In this document: positions 6,718-15,097 of the stretch, piece by piece
Layout: every line of letters begins with the position of its first letter
How positions within the stretch are numbered: the stretch's first letter is position 1
Source of the DNA: a virus
IMG/VR virus record: IMGVR_UViG_3300032322_001897
Location: 1-26,684 of that record
Reading direction: 5' to 3' (one strand)
Length of the DNA stretch: 26,684 nucleotides
Program-made: the position numbers and the translations under genes
Notes under the pieces: model-generated
Databases searched by the model: none
What the model was told of the DNA's origin: nothing
What the model saw: only the letters and a program-made list of their open reading frames with translations

Positions 6718-7799
6718 TGGCCAATCGCGTCCCACTTCCTAATAGACGAGAACTTCAGACTCTCACAGGTCTCATCCAGGCCATCAAGTATCACCTGAAT
6801 GTCAGCAGCAATCAAATCATCACAGAAGATTCAGCCTTGGGTTACATCAATGCCGCAGAAGACATTGACCTAACACCACTCAAAACATTCTTTATGAAAC
6901 GTGCCGAAGTCATCACACTGGACACAGATGGCCGTTATCGCATACGTGATCTACAGTTTCCTATGACAGAACTCATAGGCTTATACTACAGTTATACAGA
7001 TATGTTCAACCAGCGTGTGTATCTGCAGTATGTGGATCCAGTGACCTTTGGTCAGGGTTATGCTGCATCATTTGCACAGGCCACCTACACCATTATGACC
7101 GACGATGATGGGTCCAATGATCAGATCATACAGGTATATCCAGCACCGCCCGAAGCCGAAATCGGCATTGAATACTACTGTGACTGGGCCAAACTAGGTG
7201 ATTTGACCACCAATTCAAGACTGCAACAGATTTCAATCACTACCACAGGTTCAGCCAATGCCAATGCCACAGTGGCATTCCAAACAGGCATCACAAATGG
7301 CAACCTGATGCAGGCCATAAGCACACTGAACATCACCACAGGCGCCACTGCCAATGGTATCAACAATGTGATAGCCAACGCAAATGTTTTTAACTTGATG
7401 TATGAAGGCAACTTGGCAGGCAACAACATAACCTATTGGCAGAACGTGCCTTATGGCAACGGTAACATAGCCATATTCACCAGCCCAACCTTTACATCAA
7501 ACATAGCCAACATCACTGTCACACCCAATGCCAACGTAGGCTTGACGTTTACCTTGGCCAATGTCACAACACCATTCATACAAACAGTGCAGACCAACTG
7601 GTTGTTATACAACTTCCCATACCTCTACTACTATGCAGCACTCAAACACGCATACAATGGTCTCAGTGACCAAGAACGCTATCAGTTTGTGGAGAAAGAA
7701 TTTATCAAAGCAGTGCAGGTATTCCAGCAGTTCACTGACCGTGCTGAATTTGCAGGTGCCAACCAGCAGAGTGACTATAATATGAACGTCAACTGGTAA
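6717..7799 (+). CDS. Head-tail adaptor, P22 gp4-like, with an Asn-rich insertion
   Basis: The N-terminal 165 residues (helical start, then IIQVYPAPPEAEIGIEYYC) and the C-terminal segment TNWLLYNFPYLYYYAALKHA with a following helix (about residues 293-340) have the pattern of gp4-type adaptors, which bind below the portal ring and connect it to the tail. In related proteins these two parts are normally adjacent (a Tyr-Tyr strand, then a (T/N)NWLL..YP..Y.YAAL helix). Here about 125 residues (roughly 167-290) rich in Asn, Thr, Ala and Gly lie between them and look like the fibre repeats downstream. Total length 360 aa is therefore well above the roughly 170-240 aa usual for adaptors. The start overlaps the preceding stop (TAATG). 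Confidence 0.75.
   Translation: MANRVPLPNRRELQTLTGLIQAIKYHLNVSSNQIITEDSALGYINAAEDIDLTPLKTFFMKRAEVITLDTDGRYRIRDLQFPMTELIGLYYSYTDMFNQRVYLQYVDPVTFGQGYAASFAQATYTIMTDDDGSNDQIIQVYPAPPEAEIGIEYYCDWAKLGDLTTNSRLQQISITTTGSANANATVAFQTGITNGNLMQAISTLNITTGATANGINNVIANANVFNLMYEGNLAGNNITYWQNVPYGNGNIAIFTSPTFTSNIANITVTPNANVGLTFTLANVTTPFIQTVQTNWLLYNFPYLYYYAALKHAYNGLSDQERYQFVEKEFIKAVQVFQQFTDRAEFAGANQQSDYNMNVNW
7215..7586 (+). other. Fibre-like insertion inside the adaptor gene
   Basis: This in-frame stretch codes for residues about 167-290 of the adaptor. It is rich in Asn, Thr, Ala, Gly and Ile (for example ANANVFNLMYEGNLAGNN) and lacks the aromatic/charged make-up of the flanks. Boundaries are judged from where the typical adaptor pattern stops and restarts, so they are approximate. 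Confidence 0.55.
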
Positions 7800-7811
7800 T
7801 CAGGAGGTCAA

Positions 7812-7982
7812 ATGCCATTACTATACACAGGATTACCAACACTAGTGCTACGCAGCCAGGATTATATTGTGCCCGATGCCACCTATGAATATGATTTTGG
7901 CGGCAACCTAATTTCATCCGCAGAAAACCAAGGCAACGTCACCATAGTGAATAGCCAATCCATCATAGATGAAGGTTCCTAA
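7812..7982 (+). CDS. Small hypothetical protein (56 aa)
   Basis: A 56-residue frame with an excellent ribosome binding site (GGAGG, 5 bases before the ATG) lies exactly between the adaptor and the giant fibre gene. The product begins MPLLYTGLPTLVLRSQDYIV and ends acidic; it looks like a small beta-rich protein, for it alternates hydrophobic and polar residues. Homologous small proteins before fibre genes are plausible, but I cannot name a family. The fibre gene begins 2 bases after its stop, so the two are probably translated together. Confidence 0.68.
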   Translation: MPLLYTGLPTLVLRSQDYIVPDATYEYDFGGNLISSAENQGNVTIVNSQSIIDEGS

Positions 7983-7984
7983 CA

Positions 7985-10900
7985 GTGCCCCAGTTATACA
8001 ATGACAACGTAGGCGAAGTCCTTAGAAAATATTCAGCAGACTCAAGTGTTACTGTGGGTCCTGGTGAATCCAATGTGTCTGCCACAGGCGTGCAGCAGAT
8101 CGTGGCAGGCAATAACATCACGATTAATCCTGCAGGTGGGCAGGGCGTGGTCACTATCCAGGCCAATCTCAGTGGCGCAATTGGTAGTTATTCAAATGCC
8201 AATGTGGCCAACTACCTGCCTGTGTATGGTGGCAACATTTTGTTTGGCAATCTTCTGGCGCCTGTTAGCAATAACTGGGGGGCAGGCATTCAAACCAACA
8301 GCAATATCATATTCTCGGGTGCCAATGTCGTAAATGCCAACAACTTATCAAATTTAACAACGTCGTTTAGCCTTAATGGCCTAAATCAAAAATACTACGA
8401 ATTATTTCAAGCAACCAATGTATATCAAAATGAAATAGAAATGGCCGGAGCAGGCCTTATATTTCTCAGCGGTTATGGTAACACAGCAAACAATCAAGCC
8501 AATAACGCTCTAACTGCAGCAGTGACAAGCACAGGTATTAGTGTAGAGTTCAATCGTGCCAATGGTTATTATAGGTTAATAAACCTGGATGCTGAGTCCG
8601 GCGGCATTGTGGCCTCAGATGAAAACGGATTGCTGACCAACATCAGCAATGGCAATATCATTACCACCGGTAATGTCACGGGCGATTATTATTTTGGTAA
8701 TGGTGCTTTCCTGTCAGGAATCTCAGCAGGAAATATCACGGGTGCATATTCAAACGCAAATGTGGCCAATTACCTGCAGGTTTTGACTTCAAATGTCACT
8801 ACCACCGCCAATGTGCAGGCCGCATATTTCATAGGCAATGGATCACAGCTCACTGGATTGCCTGCCAGTTACTCAAACGCCAACGTGGCTGCTTTCTTGC
8901 CCACTTACACTGGCAATCTGCAGAGTGGCAACTTGTTGGTAGTGAATTCAGCAGTGATACAAGGCAATCTCACAGTGCTGGGCAACACCACCACCATCAA
9001 TGCCAACACATTAAACATCACGGACAAAGATATCACAGTGGCCAACGGTGCTGTGACTCTGGCAGAAGCCAATGGCGCAGGCCTCATAGTGGGCCAAGGC
9101 AATCTGGCCAATATCATATTCAACAATCCGGCCAATGCCTGGACGCTGTATCCAGGCGTGTCAACACCAGGCAATGTGTCAGGCACCTACATCCTGGGCA
9201 ATGGCGCTTTCTTGACCGGCTTGGCTGCTACCTACAGCAATGCCAATGTGGCCAACTACTTGCCCATCTATGGAGGCAACATCTCAGCCAACAATGTTGC
9301 TGTGATCAGCAATGTGTCAGCTGCTTATTATGTGGGCAATGGTGCTTTCTTGACTGGCATTGCGACCAGCAGTTACTCTAATGCCAACGTGGCTGCATAC
9401 TTGGCCAGCAACAGTAATGTCATAATAACCACCACAGGCAATATTTGGTCAGACAGCACCATTCGTGGCCGATATGTCAATGCTCTCAGCGCACTCACAG
9501 TTGGAGATACAACTGGTGCAAGTTACAGTCAATTATTTAATGATGTATTATATGTTGGTAGAGGCACTAACGCAGTATCTCGTGTGGGAGTTGGCATTGT
9601 TTCTACCACTGGCAATGTGGTTGGCAACAATATCATAGCCAACAATTATGTGTATGGTAATGGCGCTTTCTTGACAGGCTTGGCTGCTACCTACAGCAAT
9701 GCCAATGTGGCCAATTTTCTACAGGTCCTGACGTCAAATGTCACTACTACCGCCAATGTGCAGGCCGCATACTTGATAGGCAACATTCGCAACACCACTG
9801 GTGGTTACGATGATGCCAATGTTGCTGCTTACTTGCCAACATATACCGGCAACCTAGCCGCCAGTTCAGACATCATAGCATTGTATGCCAATGCTGCCAC
9901 ACAAAGCAACGCAATAGCCAATTTACAGAGCAATGTCACAACATTGCAAGGCAATATTATTACCATAGACAGCAACATAGCCAATCTATATGCCAATGCT
10001 GCTACCCAATCAAATGCAATTATCGCTATTAACAGTGACATTGCCAATCTCACAGGCAATGCTGGTGAACAGGCCAATGCCATAGCCAATCTGCAAAGCA
10101 ATGTCACAACATTGCAAGGCAATATTGTCAGCATCAACAGCAACATAGCCAATCTATATGCCAATGCAGCTGATCAGTCCAATGCCATTGCAAACCTACA
10201 ACTGTCACAATATTCCAATGCCAATGTGGCCAACTATTTGCCTGTGTATGGCGGCAATATATCGTTTAGCAACATCACTGGCGTTACAAATGCCAATGCT
10301 TTTATAACCACTACAGCTACCACCGGTGTTACCAAGATATGGGCGGGTGCTGTGAACGTGGGCACAGAGGCAATGATCACTAACACTTTCCCAGTTGTAA
10401 GTGCGGCTACCAATGGCACCACTACTATTGTTCCTGGACAAATTGTGCTAACTCGGTTGGCAAATGTTGGATATGAGATTGGAAGTTGGACTGTTAATAG
10501 TCTGAGTTTAAGAGATAACAATTCAAATACCATTCCTGAGTTGATATTAATTTCTAGCAACGCGGAATATGGCGGAACCATAAGATCATTGTTAACTAAA
10601 CCAAATGGCATTAGAATAGTTGAAGGTTCAGGCACCGGGATCCAATTTGCCAATGTCAGCGCCAACTGTTACTTTGGCAATGGCTATTATCTAACAGGCA
10701 TACAAGCCAGCAACATCACGGGTGCTTATGGCAATGCCGATGTGGCCAACTATTTGCCCATTTATACTGGTAATCTTGCTTCCAGTTCGGATATCATAGC
10801 ATTGTATGCCAACGCAGCTGATCAATCAAATGCCATTACGATATTACAAGGCAACGTTGTCAATATCAACAGCAACATAGCCAACCTATATGCCAACGCA

Positions 10901-13738
10901 GCTGATCAGTCCAATGCAATTGGTTTATTGCAAAGCAACGTTGTCAATATCAACAGCAACATAGCCAACCTATATGCCAACGCAGGTGATCAATCAAATG
11001 CCATTACGATATTACAAGGCAATGTTGTCAATATCAACAGCAACATAGCCAACCTATATGCCAATGCACTTGATCAATCAAATGCCATTACGATATTACA
11101 AGGTAATGTTGTCAATATCAACAGCAACATAGCCAACCTATATGCCAACGCAGCTGATCAATCAAATGCCATTGCCAATCTACAGGCCAGTGCCTACAGC
11201 GATGCCAACGTGGCCAATTATTTGCCAACATATACAGGTAATCTTCAGTCAGGTAACCTCCTAATTGTAAACTCTGCTGTTATTCAAGGCAATCTCACAG
11301 TGTTGGGCAATACCACTACTATAAATGCCAATACTTTAAATATCGCAGATAAAGATATCACAGTGGCCAATGGCGTTGCAACTGCTGCAGAAGCCAACGG
11401 AGCAGGCCTCATAGTTGGACAAAGCAATCTGGCCAATATCATATTCAATAATCCGGCCAATGCCTGGACATTGTATCCCGGCGTAGCAACACCTGGTAAC
11501 ATCACTGGTAGCCACATCATAGGAAATGGTTATTTTCTCTCAGATATTCAATACACTAACATTACAGGTGCCTATGGCAATGCGCAGGTCTCTAACTTTC
11601 TACAGGTCCTAACATCAAACGTCACCACTTCGGCCAATGTTCAAGCTGCATATTTTATTGGCAATGGATCACAACTCACAGGCATACAAGCCAGCAATAT
11701 CACGGGTGCATATGGCAACGCCAACGTGGCAAATTACTTGCCAACTTACACAGGCAATTTGGCAGCCAGTTCAGACATCATTGCACTATATGCCAATGCA
11801 GCCACACAAAGTAACGCAATCGCCAATTTACAGGCGGCACAATACTCAAACGCCAATGTGGCCAACTACCTGCCCACCTACACCGGTGATATTAGTGCTG
11901 GCAACTTGTCGGTGACTGAAAGCATCTACGGTAATTATATCACTGCCAACATCAATATGGTCACCGAAGATCTTTCAGCCAACACAATTAATGTTGGCTC
12001 TAATCTCTTGGGTGCTGATGCAGACTTTGCCGGCAATGTCATCGTTGGCGCCGATGTCGTAGTGACTGGTAATGTAACAGCAGCCTATCACCTGGGCAAT
12101 GGTTATTTCTTGACCGGAATACAAGCCAGCAACATCACGGGTGCATATGGCAATGCCAATGTGGCCGCCTATCTCCCCACATACACAGGCAACTTGGCTC
12201 TCAGCAGTGATATCATTGCACTGTATGCCAATGCTGCTCAACAATCCAATGCCATAGCCAATTTACAGGCAGCTCAATACTCAAACGCCAATGTGGCCAA
12301 CTACTTGCCCACTTACACAGGCGATATCTCGGCTGGCAACATCACTGTGACCAATGACATTTTTGCCAACTACATCACAGCCACGCTAGATCTTTACACA
12401 GGTAATGTGGTAGCCAGCGAAGATATTAGTGCCAATAACTTCTCGGGCGGCAATATCAATGTTAATCAAACGGTGTCAGGCAACAACGGCACATTTACCA
12501 GCAATGTCACTGCAGCATTATATTTGGGCAATGGTTATTTCCTTACTGGCATACAGGCCAGCAACATCACGGGCGCATACAGCAATGCCAATGTAGCCAA
12601 TTATTTGCCTACATATACAGGCAACTTGGCTCTCAGCAGTGATATCATAGCACTTTATGCCAATGCTATTCAACAGTCAAATGCCATAGCCAATTTACAA
12701 GCATTACAATACGCAAACGCCAATGTCAGCAATTTCCTTGCAAACGGATTTGGCAGCAACACCATAACTACCACAGGCAACATACAGGCCGGCACAGTCA
12801 AAGGCACCAACTTCCAGGCTGTGAGCAGCGCTGGTGGCACACTGAAAAATGCCACAGGAGTCACACAAGCTTCGTGGGGCGCAGGCGGCGGTGATAACTT
12901 CTCCGTATCCGTTAGCACCAATCTAGATGGAGCCAATGCACAGATAGACATCAGCCCCACAGGCACTGGTCACGTGCATATCAAACCCACAGGCACAGGT
13001 GCCGTAGAAATTGCACCTGTCAACACCGGCAGTATCAACAATATGGTGATTGGCAATGTCACACCGGCTGCTGCCAATGTCACAACATTGGGTGCCACTG
13101 GTAATGTCACAGCGGCATACTATTTTGGTAATGGTAGTCAACTCACAGGCATAGCCAGTGCTTATGGCAATGCCAATGTTGCAGCATATTTGGCCAGCAA
13201 CAGCAATGTTGTTATAACCACCACCGGCAATATTACCACATTTGCCAATCTCAATACTAATAATGTTGTAGGAACACCTAACACCAACACAATTATCACC
13301 ACCAATGGTTATAACTGGACATTTGATATATTTGGAAATATAACATTGCCAGCCAATGTGTTTGGTTTCAAATATGCCAATGGCCAACAGGTAAGTCTAG
13401 GCGGATCATACAGCAACGCAGATGTGGCCAACTACCTGCCCACTTTTACAGGCAATGTGGGTGCCGGCAACTTGAACCTAACTGGCAATATCATTGACAC
13501 AGGTGCTATTGCTATCATCACTGGTGGCGCTGGCAATATCGCACTGGCTCCAAATGGCAGCAACATCATCATAGCAACTACCACTGGAGCCAATATCACA
13601 GGCACAGTCACTGCCACTGGTAATATAACAACATCGGCCAATGTGCAGGCTAATTATTTTATAGGCAATGGTAGCCAACTAACAGGTATCACCACCACAG
13701 TTGAGATATTCAATCCTTTCTTACTCGCAGGAATGTAA
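7985..13738 (+). CDS. Giant repetitive tail fibre protein (1917 aa)
   Basis: The start is GTG at 7985, the first start after an in-frame TGA at 7970, with AAGG about 9 bases upstream. The N-terminus (about 1-65, PQLYNDNVGEVLRKYSAD) is unique and may anchor to the virion. The rest is modular: about nineteen copies of a Y(S/G)NANVANYLPTYTGN-type element, about a dozen copies of a YFIGNGSQLTGI-type element, two arrays of heptad coiled coil (about residues 634-735 and 941-1053), and a 100-residue domain present twice. Such elements are known from fibre and structural proteins of marine tailed phages. The protein ends TVEIFNPFLLAGM with no recognisable cleaved chaperone. It probably forms a long trimeric host-binding fibre. 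Non-repeated, A+T-richer islands interrupt the repeats. Confidence 0.83.
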   Translation: MPQLYNDNVGEVLRKYSADSSVTVGPGESNVSATGVQQIVAGNNITINPAGGQGVVTIQANLSGAIGSYSNANVANYLPVYGGNILFGNLLAPVSNNWGAGIQTNSNIIFSGANVVNANNLSNLTTSFSLNGLNQKYYELFQATNVYQNEIEMAGAGLIFLSGYGNTANNQANNALTAAVTSTGISVEFNRANGYYRLINLDAESGGIVASDENGLLTNISNGNIITTGNVTGDYYFGNGAFLSGISAGNITGAYSNANVANYLQVLTSNVTTTANVQAAYFIGNGSQLTGLPASYSNANVAAFLPTYTGNLQSGNLLVVNSAVIQGNLTVLGNTTTINANTLNITDKDITVANGAVTLAEANGAGLIVGQGNLANIIFNNPANAWTLYPGVSTPGNVSGTYILGNGAFLTGLAATYSNANVANYLPIYGGNISANNVAVISNVSAAYYVGNGAFLTGIATSSYSNANVAAYLASNSNVIITTTGNIWSDSTIRGRYVNALSALTVGDTTGASYSQLFNDVLYVGRGTNAVSRVGVGIVSTTGNVVGNNIIANNYVYGNGAFLTGLAATYSNANVANFLQVLTSNVTTTANVQAAYLIGNIRNTTGGYDDANVAAYLPTYTGNLAASSDIIALYANAATQSNAIANLQSNVTTLQGNIITIDSNIANLYANAATQSNAIIAINSDIANLTGNAGEQANAIANLQSNVTTLQGNIVSINSNIANLYANAADQSNAIANLQLSQYSNANVANYLPVYGGNISFSNITGVTNANAFITTTATTGVTKIWAGAVNVGTEAMITNTFPVVSAATNGTTTIVPGQIVLTRLANVGYEIGSWTVNSLSLRDNNSNTIPELILISSNAEYGGTIRSLLTKPNGIRIVEGSGTGIQFANVSANCYFGNGYYLTGIQASNITGAYGNADVANYLPIYTGNLASSSDIIALYANAADQSNAITILQGNVVNINSNIANLYANAADQSNAIGLLQSNVVNINSNIANLYANAGDQSNAITILQGNVVNINSNIANLYANALDQSNAITILQGNVVNINSNIANLYANAADQSNAIANLQASAYSDANVANYLPTYTGNLQSGNLLIVNSAVIQGNLTVLGNTTTINANTLNIADKDITVANGVATAAEANGAGLIVGQSNLANIIFNNPANAWTLYPGVATPGNITGSHIIGNGYFLSDIQYTNITGAYGNAQVSNFLQVLTSNVTTSANVQAAYFIGNGSQLTGIQASNITGAYGNANVANYLPTYTGNLAASSDIIALYANAATQSNAIANLQAAQYSNANVANYLPTYTGDISAGNLSVTESIYGNYITANINMVTEDLSANTINVGSNLLGADADFAGNVIVGADVVVTGNVTAAYHLGNGYFLTGIQASNITGAYGNANVAAYLPTYTGNLALSSDIIALYANAAQQSNAIANLQAAQYSNANVANYLPTYTGDISAGNITVTNDIFANYITATLDLYTGNVVASEDISANNFSGGNINVNQTVSGNNGTFTSNVTAALYLGNGYFLTGIQASNITGAYSNANVANYLPTYTGNLALSSDIIALYANAIQQSNAIANLQALQYANANVSNFLANGFGSNTITTTGNIQAGTVKGTNFQAVSSAGGTLKNATGVTQASWGAGGGDNFSVSVSTNLDGANAQIDISPTGTGHVHIKPTGTGAVEIAPVNTGSINNMVIGNVTPAAANVTTLGATGNVTAAYYFGNGSQLTGIASAYGNANVAAYLASNSNVVITTTGNITTFANLNTNNVVGTPNTNTIITTNGYNWTFDIFGNITLPANVFGFKYANGQQVSLGGSYSNADVANYLPTFTGNVGAGNLNLTGNIIDTGAIAIITGGAGNIALAPNGSNIIIATTTGANITGTVTATGNITTSANVQANYFIGNGSQLTGITTTVEIFNPFLLAGM
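8912..9230 (+). repeat. Fibre module, copy 1 of a 100-residue duplicated domain
   Basis: Codes for residues about 310-415 of the fibre, including LNITDKDITVANGAV and NPANAWTLYPGV. A second copy with the same layout begins at 11237, exactly 2325 bases (775 codons) later. The domain type (KDITVANG...AGLIVG) recurs in fibres of marine phages. Confidence 0.75.
9884..10190 (+). repeat. Heptad coiled-coil array 1 in the giant fibre
   Basis: Units beginning YANA recur at 9884, 9989 and 10157, that is 105 and 168 bases apart (35 and 56 residues, both whole numbers of heptads). The residues (NAIANLQSNVTTLQGNI) place Ile, Leu and Val in a and d positions, as in a trimeric coiled-coil stalk. Confidence 0.7.
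10805..11168 (+). repeat. 84-base tandem array coding for 28-residue coiled-coil repeats
   Basis: The unit starts at 10805, 10889, 10973, 11057 and 11141, exactly 84 bases each: four full copies and a partial fifth. Each codes for 28 residues, YANAADQSNAITILQGNV then VNINSNIANL, which is four heptads. Copies are nearly identical in DNA apart from scattered changes and one variant (GLLQSNV in unit 2). Confidence 0.88.
11237..11550 (+). repeat. Fibre module, copy 2 of the duplicated domain
   Basis: Codes for residues about 1085-1190. The protein sequence closely follows copy 1 (INANTLNIADKDITVANG), but many third codon bases differ, for example Asn AAC to AAT and Thr ACC to ACT. That means an old duplication held by protein-level selection, or a copy taken from a related phage. 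Confidence 0.75.
11681..12720 (+). repeat. About 145-residue super-repeat in the giant fibre
   Basis: The block IQASNITGAYGNANVA...YLPTYTGN, SSDIIALYANA, QSNAIANLQ, then a second NANVANYLPTYTG, begins at 11681, 12116 and 12548 (spacing 435 and 432 bases, 145 and 144 codons). The first two copies each end in a different, less similar 60-residue stretch; the third runs only to about 12720. Confidence 0.75.
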
Positions 13739-13741
13739 ACA

Positions 13742-14071
13742 ATGACAATAGCATACAAAGTTTTGGGACAACTAAATCCCGCAGCCAACACACTCACTAC
13801 CATATACACTGTGCCCAGTGCCACTGAGTCGGTGTTGAGCACAGTGACCATATGCAATCTCAACAGTGTCAACGCCAATGTGCGATTGGCAGTGTGTCCA
13901 GGCAATGCTGCCATTGACAACAAACATTATGTTGTGTATGACAATCTGCTGCGCAACAATGACACATTGACCTTGACCTTGGGTATAACATTGGCCACAA
14001 CAGACACCATACGAGGCTATGGCAACTTGGCCAACATAGCATTCAACGTGTTTGGCAGCGAGATAGTGTAA
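13742..14071 (+). CDS. Conserved small virion protein (109 aa)
   Basis: The start lies 3 bases after the fibre stop, with AGGA about 9 bases upstream. The sequence MTIAYKVLGQLNPAANTLTT, then YTVP, VSTVTICNLN-type strand, NKHYVVYDN, then LTLTLGITLATTDTI and a final FNVFGSEI, matches a small all-beta protein that is common beside fibre genes in marine and T4-like phages, where it is usually labelled structural protein. I recognise the family pattern but not a proven function; it may be a tail or baseplate-associated coat domain. The stop overlaps the next start by one base (TAATG). Confidence 0.75.
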   Translation: MTIAYKVLGQLNPAANTLTTIYTVPSATESVLSTVTICNLNSVNANVRLAVCPGNAAIDNKHYVVYDNLLRNNDTLTLTLGITLATTDTIRGYGNLANIAFNVFGSEIV

Positions 14072-15096
14072 TGAGCATAAAATTAGTCAGCTCAAGTGAA
14101 TTAGAGCAGGGCCAAAAGAAACTCAGCAGCCTTACGCAATTTGGCGCCCCAGCATTCCTTAATTTTATTGTTGCCACAGGTGGCAACATCAGCAACGTCA
14201 CAATTGGCGGCAACAATTTCCGTGTGCATACCTTTACCACCAGTTCTAACTTGGTTGTGACTAGTGGAACAACCACGGATGCCAGTGTGCTGGTGGTAGC
14301 CGGTGGAGGCGGTGGGGCTGACCGAGATGGTGGAGGCGGTGGCGCAGGTGGTTTATTGCACTGGGACAGCAATGTGTCGCTTTCCACAGGCAACTATGTG
14401 TGCACCATTGGCTCTGGTGGCGCAGGATCACCTTACACAACAACAAACAATGCCCAGGCGGGCAACGTTGGCACCACGAGTTCATTCATAGGTGGCAATA
14501 TCACGATTACCACATCAGGGGGAGGCGGTGGTGGTGCTGGTGGTGCCAATGGATATAAACTTGCTACATCAGGTGGATCAGGTGGTGGAGCAGCAGCCAA
14601 TGCACCTACGGGCGCAGTCACCACAGGCGGCAATGGCACAGCAGGTCAAGGCAACAGAGGTGGTAATGTCACATCGCAAAATGCTGGTAGTGCTGCTGGA
14701 TATGCAGGTGCAGGTGGCGGTGGTGCAGGCGCCGTAGGAGCCAATGTAACATATACGCCTGCTTCGGGTCCGTCGGCCCAGGCCTTTGGTGGTCCAGGCG
14801 GCGTAGGTGCCAACATTGCTATCACAGGCACTGGTATTTTTTATGCTGGTGGCGGTGGTGGTGGAGTGCATAACTCCAGCAGCGGCACAGCGGGCACTGG
14901 TGGATCAGGTGGTGGTGGCAAAGGCGGCAAGCTTGTGGGTCCTGCCAATGCATTTGGTAATACTACCACTGTCGCCACCAACGCCAATGTGAATTCAGGT
15001 GGTGGTGGTGGTGGAGGCGGTGCTATTGATGGTGCCGGTGGCGCTGGCGGCACCGGCGGCTCAGGCATCATTATCATTAGATATCAGGTGGCATAA
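14071..15096 (+). CDS. Glycine-rich adhesin-like tail protein 1 (341 aa)
   Basis: The N-terminal 80 residues are ordinary sequence ending in FRVHTFTTSSNLVVTSGTTT and ASVLVVAGGGGG; most of the rest is runs of Gly with Ala, Ser and Asn, and the end is GSGIIIIRYQVA. This layout matches phage glycine-rich receptor-binding or tail-tip proteins. In the Salmonella phage S16 adhesin gp38, similar Gly runs fold as a polyglycine-II sandwich that presents variable loops; a similar fold here is inferred. The Gly runs are separated by short unlike segments (for example HWDSNVSLSTGNYV, THE likely surface loops). A related protein lies at 15481-16275. Confidence 0.72.
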   Translation: MSIKLVSSSELEQGQKKLSSLTQFGAPAFLNFIVATGGNISNVTIGGNNFRVHTFTTSSNLVVTSGTTTDASVLVVAGGGGGADRDGGGGGAGGLLHWDSNVSLSTGNYVCTIGSGGAGSPYTTTNNAQAGNVGTTSSFIGGNITITTSGGGGGGAGGANGYKLATSGGSGGGAAANAPTGAVTTGGNGTAGQGNRGGNVTSQNAGSAAGYAGAGGGGAGAVGANVTYTPASGPSAQAFGGPGGVGANIAITGTGIFYAGGGGGGVHNSSSGTAGTGGSGGGGKGGKLVGPANAFGNTTTVATNANVNSGGGGGGGGAIDGAGGAGGTGGSGIIIIRYQVA

Positions 15097-15097
15097 T

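Noticed and set aside
10234-10665. A 143-aa antisense frame inside the giant fibre
   Set aside because: Repeated NANVA codons leave the opposite strand free of stops; composition follows the fibre repeats and nothing marks a real start.
7985-13738. CRISPR-like regular repeats in the 84-base array
   Set aside because: The whole unit is repeated without variable spacers, is in frame, and codes for coiled coil; there are no cas genes.
13600-13738. Possible diversity-generating variable region at the fibre 3' end
   Set aside because: No second template-like copy with A-specific changes and no reverse transcriptase gene in the window; the end is ordinary module sequence.
14433-14871. Several antisense frames opposite the glycine-rich gene, rich in Pro or Cys/Thr
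   Set aside because: They are mirror images of GGN-rich coding DNA; no ribosome binding site, no recognisable family, and the sense strand is clearly coding.
14999-15097. Longer start for the 128-aa protein
   Set aside because: The added residues are a shadow of the Gly-rich gene; the family begins MAHYAF, at 15098.
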